Counted from the stretch's first letter, positions 27,082 through 36,292 are shown. The stretch is DNA of 64,000 nt from Albimonas sp963977235 (GCF_963977235.1 NZ_CAXBOD010000005.1:62001-126000); one strand, 5' to 3'. Made by a program: numbers and translations. The notes: a model not told the origin generated them from the letters alone.

Positions 27082-27456
27082 ATGACCGACTCCCGATACG
27101 TGGTCTCCCTCGAGGACCTCGAGCCCTACTCCCCGCCCCTGCACGAGGGCACCGTGAACCGGCGCCTGCTGCCCGCCGATCTCGGCGCGGGGTTCGAGAT
27201 GGCGCATGGCACGCTGGCGCCGGGCGGCTCCGCCTCGCGCCACCTGCACCGGAGCGAGTGGCAGGTGATCTACATGCTCGACGGAACCGCCGAGCTGGAG
27301 ATCGGGGACGAGCCGCGCCGTCCGCTGGCCGCCGGCGACATGGTGCGGATCCCCCCGGGCACGCCGCACCTGTTCGACGTCACCGGCGACGTGCCGGCGA
27401 AGGTGCTGGTGATCTACTCGCCCCCCCTCGGCCCCGACGGGTTCGTGCCGGCATGA
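27082..27456 (+). CDS. Small cupin-domain protein
   Basis: A 124-residue single-domain cupin. Motif 1 is present as HLHRSEWQVIYMLDGTAELEI near residues 54-73 (His, His, Glu metal ligands, written here as contiguous part) and motif 2 as PPGTPHLFDVTGD near 93-105 with a second-half His. The N terminus begins YVVSLEDLEPYSPPLHEGTV. Such cupins may be isomerases, decarboxylases or ligand sensors, and none can be picked from sequence. It lies between TRAP permease and CaiB transferase with overlapping or near-overlapping ends, so it belongs to the TRAP-1 operon. Confidence 0.8.
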   Translation: MTDSRYVVSLEDLEPYSPPLHEGTVNRRLLPADLGAGFEMAHGTLAPGGSASRHLHRSEWQVIYMLDGTAELEIGDEPRRPLAAGDMVRIPPGTPHLFDVTGDVPAKVLVIYSPPLGPDGFVPA

Positions 27457-28706
27457 GCGCGGCGGTTGCGGGCGTGGGGGAGGCGGAGGCGTCGCCCCGC
27501 CCCTCGCCGGCGCGTCCGCTCGCGGGGGTGCGGGTGCTGGACTTCACCGCCATCGTGCTGGGGCCGCTGGCCACGCGCTGCCTCGCCGATCTCGGGGCCG
27601 AGGTGGTGAAGGTCGAGGGGCCGGCGGGCGACGGCATCCGCCATTCCGCCGCGGTGCCCGCGCCGGGCATGGGCTCGATCTACATGGCGCTGAACGGGGG
27701 CAAGAAGTCGATCGCGCTCGACCTGAAGGCCCCGGGCGCGCAGGAGATCCTGCGTCGCCTGACGGCCTGGGCGGACGTCGCGGTGCACAACATGCGCCCC
27801 GCCTCGGCGCGGGCGCTGGGGCTGGACGCGGCGACGATGACGGCGGCCAACCCGCGGCTGATCCACTGCTCCGCCTCCGGCTTCGCGCAGGACGGGCCGC
27901 GGGCGGACGACCCGGCGGTTGACGACGTGATCCAGGCGGCCTCGGGCCTCGCGGACCTGTTCGGGCGCGCCGGAGACGCGCCCCGCTACGTGCCCAGCGT
28001 GATGGCCGACAAGGTCTGCGGGCTGGTGATGGGCCAGGCGATCCTCGCCGGCCTCTACCAGCGCGAGACGACGGGGCAGGGCATGGCCGTCGAGATCCCG
28101 ATGGCCGAGACGATGTCGGCCTTCGTGCTGCTCGAACACATGGGCGCCGCGGCCTTCCCCGACCGCGCCCCGGCCGGGCCCGCCGGCTATGGCCGCCTGC
28201 TGACCCCACACCGCCGTCCGTTCCGCACCCGGGACGGATACGTCGCGCTGACCCCCTACACGAAACGCGACTGGCAGGCCTTCCTGCGCGCCGCCGGGGC
28301 GCCGGAGCTGGCCGAGCATCCCCGGGTCGTCGATCCCGTGCGCCGCAACGCGGAGGTCGCCGAGCTCTACGCCGCGCTGGCGGAGATCCTGTTGTCCCGG
28401 GACACCGAGACCTGGATCCGCATCGGCCGCGAGACCGGCATCCCCGCCGCCGCGATCCGTCCGCTCGACGAGGTCGCCGCCGACCCCGACCTGGCGCGGG
28501 GCGGCTGGCTGCGGGAGGTCGAGACGCCCGATCTCGGCCGCGTCCGGGTCCCCGGCCCGCTGCTTCGCCTGCCTCCCGGCGCCGCGCCCGCGCAGAGCGC
28601 GCCCGCGCTCGGACGCGACGGGGCGGAGATCCTCGAGGGGCTGGGCTTCGACGCGGCCGAGCGCGCGGCGTTCTTCCGCGACGGCGTGGTCGCGGGCGTG
28701 GCCTGA
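27453..28706 (+). CDS. CaiB/BaiF family III CoA-transferase (copy 2)
   Basis: A 417-residue protein whose ATG overlaps the cupin stop (ATGA). It has LDFTAIVLGPLATRCLADLG, VVKVEGPAGDG, LNGGKKSIALDLK, the catalytic aspartate in AVDDVIQAASGLADLF (Asp157, four residues before Gln161) and the late TGIPAAAIRPLDEVAADPDL. A 20-residue Pro/Ala-rich N-terminal extension precedes the conserved core. It probably activates the acid imported by TRAP system 1 using an acyl-CoA donor. It converges with the FadR-type gene at 28712 with only 5 nt between the stops and no visible terminator. Confidence 0.9.
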   Translation: MSAAVAGVGEAEASPRPSPARPLAGVRVLDFTAIVLGPLATRCLADLGAEVVKVEGPAGDGIRHSAAVPAPGMGSIYMALNGGKKSIALDLKAPGAQEILRRLTAWADVAVHNMRPASARALGLDAATMTAANPRLIHCSASGFAQDGPRADDPAVDDVIQAASGLADLFGRAGDAPRYVPSVMADKVCGLVMGQAILAGLYQRETTGQGMAVEIPMAETMSAFVLLEHMGAAAFPDRAPAGPAGYGRLLTPHRRPFRTRDGYVALTPYTKRDWQAFLRAAGAPELAEHPRVVDPVRRNAEVAELYAALAEILLSRDTETWIRIGRETGIPAAAIRPLDEVAADPDLARGGWLREVETPDLGRVRVPGPLLRLPPGAAPAQSAPALGRDGAEILEGLGFDAAERAAFFRDGVVAGVA

Positions 28707-28711
28707 GGCGC

Positions 28712-29464
28712 TCAGCCGCGCAGCCGCGCCTCGACCGTCTCGCGATAGGCGGTGACGTGGCGGGCCATGCGGCGGCGGGCCGCCTCCGCGTCCCCGGCCT
28801 CGATCGCCTCGATGATCCGTCGCGCGATGTGCAGCACCTGGCTGCGGATGCCGGCGTCGGCGAAGCCCTCCAGCCGCGGGTCGATCAGGGCGGGGCCGAG
28901 CGCCTCGTGCACCGCGCCCAGCACGGCGTTGCGGCTGGCGCGGGCCAGGGCCATGTGCCAGGCGTGGTTCTTGCGCACGAAGCGGTCGGAGTCGGTCTCG
29001 CTTGCCAGCTCCGCCAGCGCCGCGCGCATCGCCGCGAGATCCGCCTCCGTGCGTCGCCGCGCGGCCAGCGCCGCGAGGCCCGGCTCGATGATCTCCAGGA
29101 TCTCCATCAGCTCGGCGACCTCGGCCTCGCCGCTGCGCATGTAGATGTCGAGCGAGGCGGCCAGCGGTTCGATCCCGCCGCGGGTGGCGACGTAGCCGCC
29201 GTTGCGGCCCCGCCGGCTCTCCACCAGCCCCCAGCTTTCCAGCAGCCGCATCGCCTCGCGCACCGAGCTGCGGCTGAGGCCCGACAGGTCCACCAGCTCC
29301 TGTTCCTTGAAGCTGTGGCCCTGCGGAATCGCCCCCTCGACGATCCGCTCCTTGAGCGAGTTCGCCAGCTGCTCCGCCGGGCGGGACACGGCGATCGGGT
29401 TCAGCTTGACCAAACAGCCCTCCTGGAACGACGGCGCCGGGACGCCTTCCGCGGTCGTCGCCAT
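28712..29464 (-). CDS. GntR-family regulator, FadR/FCD type (copy 3)
   Basis: Leftward gene, 250 residues from ATG 29464. A TTG at 29413 preceded by AGGAGG at a 5-nt gap is a strong alternative start and would give MVKLNPIAV, the usual family length. The winged helix has LANSLKERIVEGAIPQGHS and LVDLSGLSRSSVREAMRLL; the FCD domain has ILEIIEPGLAALAARR, the metal-site KNHAWHMALARASRN and ARRIIEAIEAGDAEAA. It is divergent from the CaiB gene at 29747, with site D between them, so it may repress both itself and that operon. Confidence 0.87.
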   Translation of the reverse strand: MATTAEGVPAPSFQEGCLVKLNPIAVSRPAEQLANSLKERIVEGAIPQGHSFKEQELVDLSGLSRSSVREAMRLLESWGLVESRRGRNGGYVATRGGIEPLAASLDIYMRSGEAEVAELMEILEIIEPGLAALAARRRTEADLAAMRAALAELASETDSDRFVRKNHAWHMALARASRNAVLGAVHEALGPALIDPRLEGFADAGIRSQVLHIARRIIEAIEAGDAEAARRRMARHVTAYRETVEARLRG

Positions 29465-29561
29465 GGCGCGTCGGCGCCTCGGACCGCCCCTGTCGATACC
29501 CCGCCCACGGCAGCGTGCCAATGCCGCCGCCCGAGGGCGAGGCGTGTTGCGCGGGCGATTT

Positions 29562-29603
29562 ATTAGTAATACCATTGAATGTAATAATGCCAGGGCGCCC
29601 GAT
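29562..29603. promoter_or_regulatory. Divergent promoter region with FadR-type operator, site D
   Basis: ATTAGTAATACCATT (29562-29576) keeps the GT-N3-AC core and the right half-site of AAWGGTNNNACCWTT (two mismatches). It overlaps TTGAAT (29575-29580) just as sites B and C overlap their -35 boxes, though the rightward -10 is poor; TAATAAT at 29582-29588 is an alternative -10 element. It lies in the 282-bp gap between the leftward FadR gene and the rightward CaiB gene, the only AT-rich spot in that gap. Confidence 0.5.
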
Positions 29604-29746
29604 CCGCGGGCTCGCCGCGTGGGGCCGCCGCTTCGTCGGCCTGGATGGCGGCCCGGGGGAGATCGCCTCCACCGGACCTGTCTGAAGCCTCGGCGCGCAG
29701 CGCGGGCGGGAAGACCCGCGGCGCGCCCTTTCCAAGGGAGGATGCC

Positions 29747-30940
29747 ATGGACGCTCCGCAGGACGGCCCGCTCGCGGGCTTTCGGGTGCTGGAATTCTGC
29801 TCGACCCTCTCGGGTCCCTTCGCGACCATGCTGCTCGCCGACCAGGGCGCGGACGTGGTGAAGATCGAGGCCCCGGGCGGCGACCAGTCGCGCCAGATCG
29901 GCGCCAACCGCGACGGGGTCGCCGGCATGGCGACGATGTTCCTCAACATCAACCGCAACAAGCGCTCGGTCGTGCTGGACCTTCGCAGCCCCGAGGGGCA
30001 GGCCCGCGCCCGGGCGCTGGCCGAGCGCGCGGACGTGGTGGTGCAGAACTACCGTCCCGGGGTGATGGAGCGGCTGGGCCTGGGCTACGCGGCGCTGCGC
30101 GAGGCCAACCCGGGGCTGGTCTACGTCTCGATCAGCGGCCTGGGCGAGGATCCTTCGGTCCGCGGCCGGCGGGTCTACGACATCGTCAGCCAGGGGCTCG
30201 CCGGGTTCTGCGCGATCCAGGCCGACCGGGTGACCGGAGAGCCGCGCACGGTGCAGAACGCGGTCACCGACAAGATCGCCTCGATGGTGGTCTGGCAGGG
30301 GGTGACCGCGGCGCTGCTGCACCGGCTGCGCCGCGGGGGCGAGGGGCAGCACCTGAAGGTGGACATGCTGTCCTCGGCCCTGTCGTTCCTGTGGCCGGAG
30401 TCGATGCCCGCCGCCACCCTGCGCGGCCCGGGCGTCACCGCGGGCGGCACGCTGGCGGGGGTGCAGTACGTCTATGCCACGCTCGACGGCCATATCCTGG
30501 TGGGTCACGTCTCGAACCCGGAGTTCGCCGGCTGCTGCCGCGCGCTCGACATACCCTGGTGCATCGAGGATCCGCGCTTCGACCAGATCGGCGGGCGGTT
30601 CCGCAACGCGGCCGAGCTGAACGCGATCTTCGCCGAGGCGCTGGCCGCCCGCCCGACCGCCGAATGGCTCGCGCGGCTGGAGGCGGAGGACGCCGTCTTC
30701 GCCCCGATCAACACCGCCGAGACCATCGCCGAGGATCCCGTGATCCGCGCGACCGGCGCGCTGGTCGATCACGATCACCCGCTGTGCGGCCCCTACCGGG
30801 CGCCGCGCCACCCGGTCGCGTTCTCGGCCAGCCCCGCCAGCCATCGCCGTCACGCGCCCGCGCTGGGCGAGCATACCGACGAGGTGCTCTCGGAGATCGA
30901 CCGGGCCGCGGGCGCGTCCGGAAAGGGAGCGGGCGCATGA
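29747..30940 (+). CDS. CaiB/BaiF family III CoA-transferase (copy 3)
   Basis: A 397-residue protein starting at ATG 29747 after AAGGGAGG; the frame extends upstream but without a better start. It has LEFCSTLSGPFATMLLADQG, VVKIEAPGGDQSRQIG, NINRNKRSVVLDLRSPEG, VVQNYRPGVMERLGLGY and the catalytic aspartate in RVYDIVSQGLAGF (Asp145). The C-terminal part contains AVFAPINTAETIAEDP. Site D lies about 170 nt upstream. It overlaps the quinone-oxidoreductase-like gene by 4 nt; the two appear to form an operon that precedes TRAP system 2. Confidence 0.9.
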   Translation: MDAPQDGPLAGFRVLEFCSTLSGPFATMLLADQGADVVKIEAPGGDQSRQIGANRDGVAGMATMFLNINRNKRSVVLDLRSPEGQARARALAERADVVVQNYRPGVMERLGLGYAALREANPGLVYVSISGLGEDPSVRGRRVYDIVSQGLAGFCAIQADRVTGEPRTVQNAVTDKIASMVVWQGVTAALLHRLRRGGEGQHLKVDMLSSALSFLWPESMPAATLRGPGVTAGGTLAGVQYVYATLDGHILVGHVSNPEFAGCCRALDIPWCIEDPRFDQIGGRFRNAAELNAIFAEALAARPTAEWLARLEAEDAVFAPINTAETIAEDPVIRATGALVDHDHPLCGPYRAPRHPVAFSASPASHRRHAPALGEHTDEVLSEIDRAAGASGKGAGA

Positions 30941-31983
30941 AGGCCTGGGTCTGCCGGGAATTCCGCGATCCCTACGTCATGGCGATCGAGGAGATGCCCG
31001 AGCCGCAGCCGGGGCCGGGCGAGGTCCAGATCCGGGTCGCCGCCGCCGGCCTCGCCTTCGGCGAGACGCTGGTGCTGAAGGGAACCTACCAGAAGACCCC
31101 GCCGCTGCCCTACATCCCGGTCAGCGAGATGTCGGGCGTGGTCGCGGCCGTGGGCGAGGGCGTGGGCCGCGTCCGCGTCGGGGACCGGGTCTCGGCCTTC
31201 TCGTTCGAGCTCGCCGGCGGCGGGCTGGGCCAGGTGGCGACGCTGCCCGAGACGTATGTCTTCCCCGCTCCGGTCGGCATGGGCCTGATCGAGGCGGCGG
31301 CGTTTCCGATGAACTTCTGGACCGCGTGGAACGCGCTGGTCGACCGCGGCGCGCTGCGCGCGGGCGAGACGCTCGTGGTGCACGGCGCGACCGGGGGAAT
31401 CGGGGTCGCCGCCGTCTCGGTCGGCAAGGCGCTCGGCGCGCGGGTGATCGCGACCGGCGGCGACGACGCGCGGCTGGCGCAGGTCGCGGCGCTGGGCGCG
31501 GACCATGTGATCAACCTGCGCGACCAGGACCTGCGCGCCACGGTCAAGGCGCTGACCGACGGGCGCGGCGCGGACGTCTTCGTCGATCCCGTCGGCGGAG
31601 CGGTCTTCGAGCAGTCGCTGCGCTGCATCGCGCCGGGGGGCCGGGTGCTGACGGTCGGCTTCACCTCCGGCGAATGGGCGGTGGCGCGCACCAACGTGCT
31701 GCTGATGAAGATGATCTCGGTGATCGGGGTCGAGGCGCGGCTGGCCATCGAGACCACCGGCGGGCGGGGCCTCGCCTCGTTCGAGCGCATGTTTGCGGCG
31801 GTCGCCGAGGGGCGGCTGGAGCCGCATGTGGGGCAGGTCTACCCGTTCGAGGCGGCGCGGGAGGGCTATGCCGACATCCTCGCCCGCCGCCACGTCGGCA
31901 AGAGCGTGCTGGTCGTCGCCCCCGCGCTCTGCGGCATGACGGCCGACGGCGAAACGCTTGGCCCGGCCACTGAAATTATTTAA
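30937..31983 (+). CDS. NADPH:quinone oxidoreductase-like MDR protein
   Basis: A 348-residue medium-chain reductase without zinc ligands; ATG 30937 overlaps the CaiB stop. Family marks: MKAWVCREFRDPYV at the N terminus, PYIPVSEMSGVVAAVGEGVG near residue 60, PMNFWTAWNALVDRG, the nucleotide-binding VHGATGGIGVAAVSVGKALG near 147-166 and VFVDPVGGAVFEQSL near 213. This group reduces quinones or enoyl/enone double bonds with NADPH, and some members are acryloyl-CoA reductases. The stop overlaps the first bases of the site-E operator, which places the next promoter directly at the gene end. Confidence 0.85.
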   Translation: MKAWVCREFRDPYVMAIEEMPEPQPGPGEVQIRVAAAGLAFGETLVLKGTYQKTPPLPYIPVSEMSGVVAAVGEGVGRVRVGDRVSAFSFELAGGGLGQVATLPETYVFPAPVGMGLIEAAAFPMNFWTAWNALVDRGALRAGETLVVHGATGGIGVAAVSVGKALGARVIATGGDDARLAQVAALGADHVINLRDQDLRATVKALTDGRGADVFVDPVGGAVFEQSLRCIAPGGRVLTVGFTSGEWAVARTNVLLMKMISVIGVEARLAIETTGGRGLASFERMFAAVAEGRLEPHVGQVYPFEAAREGYADILARRHVGKSVLVVAPALCGMTADGETLGPATEII

Positions 31984-32012
31984 TGGACTGACAATTAAAA
32001 CAGATGCAATAT
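31982..32012 (+). promoter_or_regulatory. Promoter with FadR-type operator, site E
   Basis: AATGGACTGACAATT (31982-31996) matches AAWGGTNNNACCWTT at 13 of 15 positions. A candidate promoter is TGGACT (31984-31989) and CAATAT (32007-32012), 17 bp apart, so the operator covers the -35 box. The surrounding 40 nt are AT-rich in a GC-rich region. The gene controlled is the TRAP system 2 operon at 32114. Confidence 0.5.
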
Positions 32013-32113
32013 CGCCGTCAGGTTCCGCCCGCCGTGGCGGTCGGGACGTGGCGAGGCAGGACGAACCGGGCGCGTAGAGGCCCGGGACCCGCCTCGCGGA
32101 CAGGGAGGATGAG

Positions 32114-33277
32114 ATGACCCACACCATCATCGGGCGGGCCGCCCGGACCCCCGCGGCCGCGGCGCTCGCCGTCGCCCTGCTGGGCGCGACCTCAGCCCAG
32201 GCCGCGGACCTGCGCATCGCGCTCGGGCTGCCGGAGGTCTACGCCGCCTACGAGCCGCTCGTGGCGTTCGCCGAGACGCTCGGCTCCACCGCGGGGCTGG
32301 ACGGCAAGGTCTACCCCATGTCGCTGCTGACGCTGGCCGAGACGGCGGGCGGCGTGCGCGACGGGCTGGCAGACGTGGGCTTCGTCGTCTTCCCCTACCA
32401 CCCGGTCGAGTTCTCGGAGGTGAACCTCGCGGCGAACCTGTCGATGCTGGCGACGACCGGAACGCAGGTCCCGATGCCCGGCGCGGCCGCGGCCGGCGCC
32501 TCGATGGAATACACGCTCCTCAACTGCCCCGACTGTCTGGAGCAGATGAAGGCCAACAACCAGGTCTACATCGCCGGGGCCTCGACCACGCCCTACCGGC
32601 TGCTGTGCACCAAGCCGATCGCCTCGGCCGGGGACGTGAAGGGCGGCAAGTTCCGCGCCGGCGCCGCCAACTACGCCCGCTGGGCCGAGGCGCTGGGCGG
32701 CTCGTCGGTCTCGGCGCCGGGCAACGAGACCTACGACGCGATGAGCCAGGGCGTGGTGGACTGCACGATGAGCCCGCTCGGCGACCTGATCGGCGGCCAG
32801 TATGTCGACGTCTCGACCCATGTCACCCTGAACGCGCCCGGGGGCACCTTCCCGGGGCTGGGCGCGGCCAACTTCAACCGCGACGTCTGGCTGGACCTCG
32901 ACGAGGCGCAGCGCGCCGCGGTTCTCGAGGCCGGCGCCACGCTCGCGGCCTCGGCCGTCTTCGCCTATGCCGAGGACGACGCCGAGGGGCTGGTCGCGGC
33001 GAAGGCGAAGGGGATCGAGATCCTCGACGGCGACGACAGCCTGAAGGCCGCGACCGAGGGCTTCGTCGAAGACGACCTCGCGACCATCGCCGAGCAGTTC
33101 CGCGACAAGTTCAAGCTCGCCGACGTCGACGCCAAGATCGAGACCTTCTCCGCCCTGATGGAGAAGTGGAAGGGCCTGACCGCGGAGATCGGGGAGGGCG
33201 ACGCCGAGGCGCTCGCCGAACTCTACTGGACCGAGGTCCTGTCGAAGGTCGATCCCAAGACCTACGCGATGGACTGA
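32114..33277 (+). CDS. TRAP transporter solute-binding protein, DctP type with four cysteines (system 2)
   Basis: A 387-residue periplasmic protein; ATG 32114 follows GGGAGGATGAG. The signal sequence is cleaved near AQA-ADL (residue 34). In the mature part LLNCPDCLEQM gives a CxxC pair, LLCTKPIAS a third cysteine and VVDCTMSPL a fourth; the same four positions recur in the binding proteins at 42746 and 60234. The ligand-site region is GGKFRAGAANYARWAEALGG. The ligand is probably a bulky carboxylate rather than a C4-dicarboxylate. It is followed by a strong hairpin and then DctQ. Confidence 0.88.
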   Translation: MTHTIIGRAARTPAAAALAVALLGATSAQAADLRIALGLPEVYAAYEPLVAFAETLGSTAGLDGKVYPMSLLTLAETAGGVRDGLADVGFVVFPYHPVEFSEVNLAANLSMLATTGTQVPMPGAAAAGASMEYTLLNCPDCLEQMKANNQVYIAGASTTPYRLLCTKPIASAGDVKGGKFRAGAANYARWAEALGGSSVSAPGNETYDAMSQGVVDCTMSPLGDLIGGQYVDVSTHVTLNAPGGTFPGLGAANFNRDVWLDLDEAQRAAVLEAGATLAASAVFAYAEDDAEGLVAAKAKGIEILDGDDSLKAATEGFVEDDLATIAEQFRDKFKLADVDAKIETFSALMEKWKGLTAEIGEGDAEALAELYWTEVLSKVDPKTYAMD

Positions 33278-33286
33278 GGCGCGCGG

Positions 33287-33325
33287 CCGGCGCCCGTCCG
33301 TTCCGACAAGGACGACGGGCGCCGG
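33287..33325 (+). other. Intercistronic hairpin between DctP and DctQ (system 2)
   Basis: Perfect 12-bp arms CCGGCGCCCGTC (33287-33298) and GACGGGCGCCGG (33314-33325) with a 15-nt loop and no T run. As at livK/livH (13010) it follows the binding-protein gene and may stabilise that mRNA relative to the permease part. Confidence 0.55.
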
Positions 33326-33349
33326 TCGGCCCCGCTTCGCAGCCCCGAC

Positions 33350-33910
33350 ATGACCCTGATCCGCATGCTCCTCGACGGAGCCGCCCGCCTGACCGCCGTC
33401 GTCGCCTCGCTCTGCATCGTGGCGATGATGATCCACGTGACGCTCGAAGTCGTGTGCCGCGCCTTTCTCGACCTGCCGCTGAGCGGCACGATCATCTTCG
33501 TGGCCAACTGGTACATGGTGTTCCTGGTCTGCCTGCCGCTGGCCTTCGTGGAGCGGCTGGACGGACATATCTCGGTCGAGGTCCTGACCGAGACCTTCCC
33601 CGCGGGCCTGCGCCGGCATCTCTACGGCTGCACCTATCCCGTGACCGCCGTGATCTTCGCGGTGACCGCCTACGCCACCTGGCTGGAGGCGGTCTCGAAA
33701 TGGCGGCTGGGCGCCTTCATCATCGAGGGCGGGCTGACCATCCCGATCTGGTTCGGCTACTTCGCGCTGCCGATCGGCTACGGGCTGCTGTCGGTCATGC
33801 TGCTGCTGAAGTTCGCGGCCTATGTCGCGGGCGAGCCGCTGCCCCCGCTCGCCGTCGACGCCGAGGACGACTGGCCCGACGCGACGACGGGAGGGGCGGC
33901 CCATGACTGA
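33350..33910 (+). CDS. TRAP transporter small permease, DctQ type (system 2)
   Basis: A 186-residue membrane protein with four hydrophobic segments, ATG 33350. The first segment contains VVASLCIVAMMIHVTLEVVC, followed by FVANWYMVFLVCLPLAFVER with the conserved Trp-Tyr pair near residue 50 and HISVEVLTETF. The last 30 residues are acidic and hydrophilic. No clear Shine-Dalgarno sequence is seen. It overlaps DctM by 8 nt, so translation of the two membrane subunits is coupled. Confidence 0.87.
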   Translation: MTLIRMLLDGAARLTAVVASLCIVAMMIHVTLEVVCRAFLDLPLSGTIIFVANWYMVFLVCLPLAFVERLDGHISVEVLTETFPAGLRRHLYGCTYPVTAVIFAVTAYATWLEAVSKWRLGAFIIEGGLTIPIWFGYFALPIGYGLLSVMLLLKFAAYVAGEPLPPLAVDAEDDWPDATTGGAAHD

Positions 33911-35210
33911 TCCCCAGGTCGGCGTCCTGCTGATCGGCGTCCTGCTGGTCCTGATCGCCCTGCGCCTGCCGATCGGGGCGGCGCTGGTCGCCGTGCCCTT
34001 CATCGGCATCTGGTGGCTGTTCGGCTGGCGGCCCGCGGTGGGCGCGCTGAAGGCGATCCCCTTCAGCTTCGCGGCCAACTGGCAGCTCAGCTCGGTGCCG
34101 ATGTTCCTGATGATGGGCTTTCTAGCCTATCACACCGGCATCACCCGCGGCCTGTTCCAGGCGGCGCGGGTCTGGCTCGCGCGGTTGCCCGGCGGGCTGG
34201 CGGTGGCGAGCATCTTCGGCGCGGCGGGGTTCGCCTCGGTCACCGGCTCGTCGGTGGCCTGCGCGGCGGCGATGGGGCGGATCGCGGTCCCCGAGATGAT
34301 GCGCGCGGGCTACGACGACCGGCTTGCGACCGGCGCGGTCGCCGCGGCCGGCACCATCGGCGCGCTGATCCCGCCCTCGATCCTGCTGATCCTCTACGGG
34401 ATCATCGCGCAGGCGCCGATCAGCCACCTGTTCCTCGGCGGCGTCGGCGCCGGCGTGCTGACGGCGGTCGGCTACTGCGCGGTGGTGGTGATCTGGGCGA
34501 GCCTGCGCCCCGAGGTGGCCCCGGCCGTGGCCGAGCGTCATTCGCTGGGCGAGCGGCTGCGGGTGCTGGTTCGCGTCACGCCGACGCTGCTGCTGGCGAT
34601 CCTGGTCTTCGGCGGGCTCTTCGCCGGCATCTTCACTCCGACCGAGGCCGGGGCGGTCGGCGCGGTCCTGTGCACGCTGATCGCGGCGGGCTCCCGGCAA
34701 CTGACCTGGCCCCGGTTCCGCCGATCCCTGGTCGAGAGCTTCACGACCTCGGCCGCGATCTTCGTGATCGCCATCGGCGCCAACCTGCTGGGACGGTTCG
34801 TGACCCTGAGCGGGGCCGACGACTACATCGCCGAGGGCATCGCGCAGGTGGCCGGCGACCGGGCGCTGCTGCTGACGGGGATCGTGCTGCTCTATCTGGT
34901 GCTGGGCATGTTCCTCGACCCGCTGGGGGCGATGCTTCTGACCCTGCCGATCCTGCTGCCGGTGGCGCGGGCGACCGGGATGGACCTGCTGTGGTTCGGC
35001 GTGATCCTCGCCAAGCTGCTGGAGATCGGGATGATCACGCCGCCCATCGGGCTGAACGTCTTCGTCATCAAGAACGTGGTCGGCGACCGCATCGGGCTGG
35101 GGCGCATCTTCCAGGGCGTCTCGCGGTTCCTGATCGCCGATGTCGTGGTGGTGATCCTGCTGATGGTCTTCCCGGCCATCGTCTTGTTCCTGCCCTCGCT
35201 GTCGAAGTGA
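33903..35210 (+). CDS. TRAP transporter large permease, DctM type (system 2)
   Basis: A 435-residue channel subunit; ATG 33903 overlaps the DctQ end, preceded by GGGAGGGGCG. Markers: LSSVPMFLMMGFLAYHTGITRGLFQ near residue 62 (given in parts), GAAGFASVTGSSVACAAAMGR, GTIGALIPPSILLILYGI near 155, FTPTEAGAVGAVLCTLIAAG near 243 and KLLEIGMITPPIGLNVFVI near 374. About twelve hydrophobic segments. It is closer in motif detail to the DctM proteins at 49444 and 58284 (same FHTG/YHTG-LTRG-type loop) than to that of system 1. Confidence 0.9.
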   Translation: MTDPQVGVLLIGVLLVLIALRLPIGAALVAVPFIGIWWLFGWRPAVGALKAIPFSFAANWQLSSVPMFLMMGFLAYHTGITRGLFQAARVWLARLPGGLAVASIFGAAGFASVTGSSVACAAAMGRIAVPEMMRAGYDDRLATGAVAAAGTIGALIPPSILLILYGIIAQAPISHLFLGGVGAGVLTAVGYCAVVVIWASLRPEVAPAVAERHSLGERLRVLVRVTPTLLLAILVFGGLFAGIFTPTEAGAVGAVLCTLIAAGSRQLTWPRFRRSLVESFTTSAAIFVIAIGANLLGRFVTLSGADDYIAEGIAQVAGDRALLLTGIVLLYLVLGMFLDPLGAMLLTLPILLPVARATGMDLLWFGVILAKLLEIGMITPPIGLNVFVIKNVVGDRIGLGRIFQGVSRFLIADVVVVILLMVFPAIVLFLPSLSK

Positions 35211-35245
35211 CCGCGGCGCGGGCTGAAAGAAACCGGAGGAAAGTC

Positions 35246-36292
35246 ATGCAACTGTGGGCCATCGTAGAACCGGGCAAGCCCCTTCAGAAGATCGAGGAGC
35301 CCGACCCCGCCCCCAAGGGAAGCGAGGTCCTGGTCAAGGTCACCCATGCGGGCGTGTGCCATTCGGACCTGCATCTCTGGCACGGCGGCTACGACCTGGG
35401 CGGGGGCAGGCGGCTGAACATCATGGACCGCGGCGTGACCCTGCCGCGCGCGCCGGGCCACGAGGTGCTGGGCGAGGTCGTCGCCGTCGGCCCCGACGCG
35501 GAAGGGGTCCAGGTCGGCGACAGCCGCGTGATCTATCCCTGGATGGGCTGCGGCGAATGCCCGACCTGCCTCGCGGGGGACGAGAACCTCTGCGACAAGC
35601 CCCACGCCATCGGCGTGATCCATCACGGCGGCTTCGGCAGCCACGTCCTGCTGCCCCACCCGCGCTACCTGTTCGACTACGGGACCGTCGATCCGGCGGT
35701 GGCCGCGACCTTCCCCTGCTCGGCGATCACAGTCTACGGCGCGATCTCGAAGATGGCCGAGGTCGAGAAGGACGCCCCGATCCTGCTGCTCGGCGCAGGC
35801 GGCCTCGGCTTCGCGGCGCTGTTGATGCTGCACGCGCTGGGCTGGACCAACGTCCTGATGACCGACGTGAACGAGGCGAAGCGCCAGGCCGCGCTCGACG
35901 CCGGCGCGACGGCCTTCATCGCCGCGGGCCCCGACCAGCTCGCGCAGGTGCACGAGGCCGCCGGCGGCCCGCCCCGGGTGGTGATCGACTTCGTGAACAC
36001 CGGCCGGACCGCCGAGGCGGGGCTCGAGATGCTCGGCCGCGGCGGCAAGCTGATCCTGGTGGGCGTCGGCGGGGGGGACTTCATGCTCTCGACCGCGATG
36101 ATGATCTTCCGCGCGCGCACCATCGTCGGCTCGATGACCGGCGGCATGAAGGACCTCGAAGCGGTGATCAAGCTCGCCAACGAGGGAAAGCTGGCCCCGG
36201 TGCCGGTCGAGCGGATGGCCAAGGACGAGGCCAACGAGGCGATGCGGAGGCTCGAGGAAGGCCAGGTGACCGGCCGCATTGTGCTGACCTAG
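35246..36292 (+). CDS. Zinc-dependent alcohol dehydrogenase
   Basis: A 348-residue MDR-family alcohol dehydrogenase; ATG 35246 follows CCGGAGGAAAG. Catalytic zinc ligands are visible as Cys38 in HAGVCHSDLH, His72-Glu73 in PGHEVLGE and a cysteine in TFPCSAITVYGA near residue 155. The structural zinc lobe is CGECPTCLAGDENLC with Cys102, 105, 108 and 116. The nucleotide motif is LLGAGGLGFAAL near 178. It oxidises an alcohol or reduces an aldehyde with NAD(H). It ends the TRAP-2 operon, 35 nt after DctM, suggesting that the imported compound or a product is an alcohol. Confidence 0.88.
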   Translation: MQLWAIVEPGKPLQKIEEPDPAPKGSEVLVKVTHAGVCHSDLHLWHGGYDLGGGRRLNIMDRGVTLPRAPGHEVLGEVVAVGPDAEGVQVGDSRVIYPWMGCGECPTCLAGDENLCDKPHAIGVIHHGGFGSHVLLPHPRYLFDYGTVDPAVAATFPCSAITVYGAISKMAEVEKDAPILLLGAGGLGFAALLMLHALGWTNVLMTDVNEAKRQAALDAGATAFIAAGPDQLAQVHEAAGGPPRVVIDFVNTGRTAEAGLEMLGRGGKLILVGVGGGDFMLSTAMMIFRARTIVGSMTGGMKDLEAVIKLANEGKLAPVPVERMAKDEANEAMRRLEEGQVTGRIVLT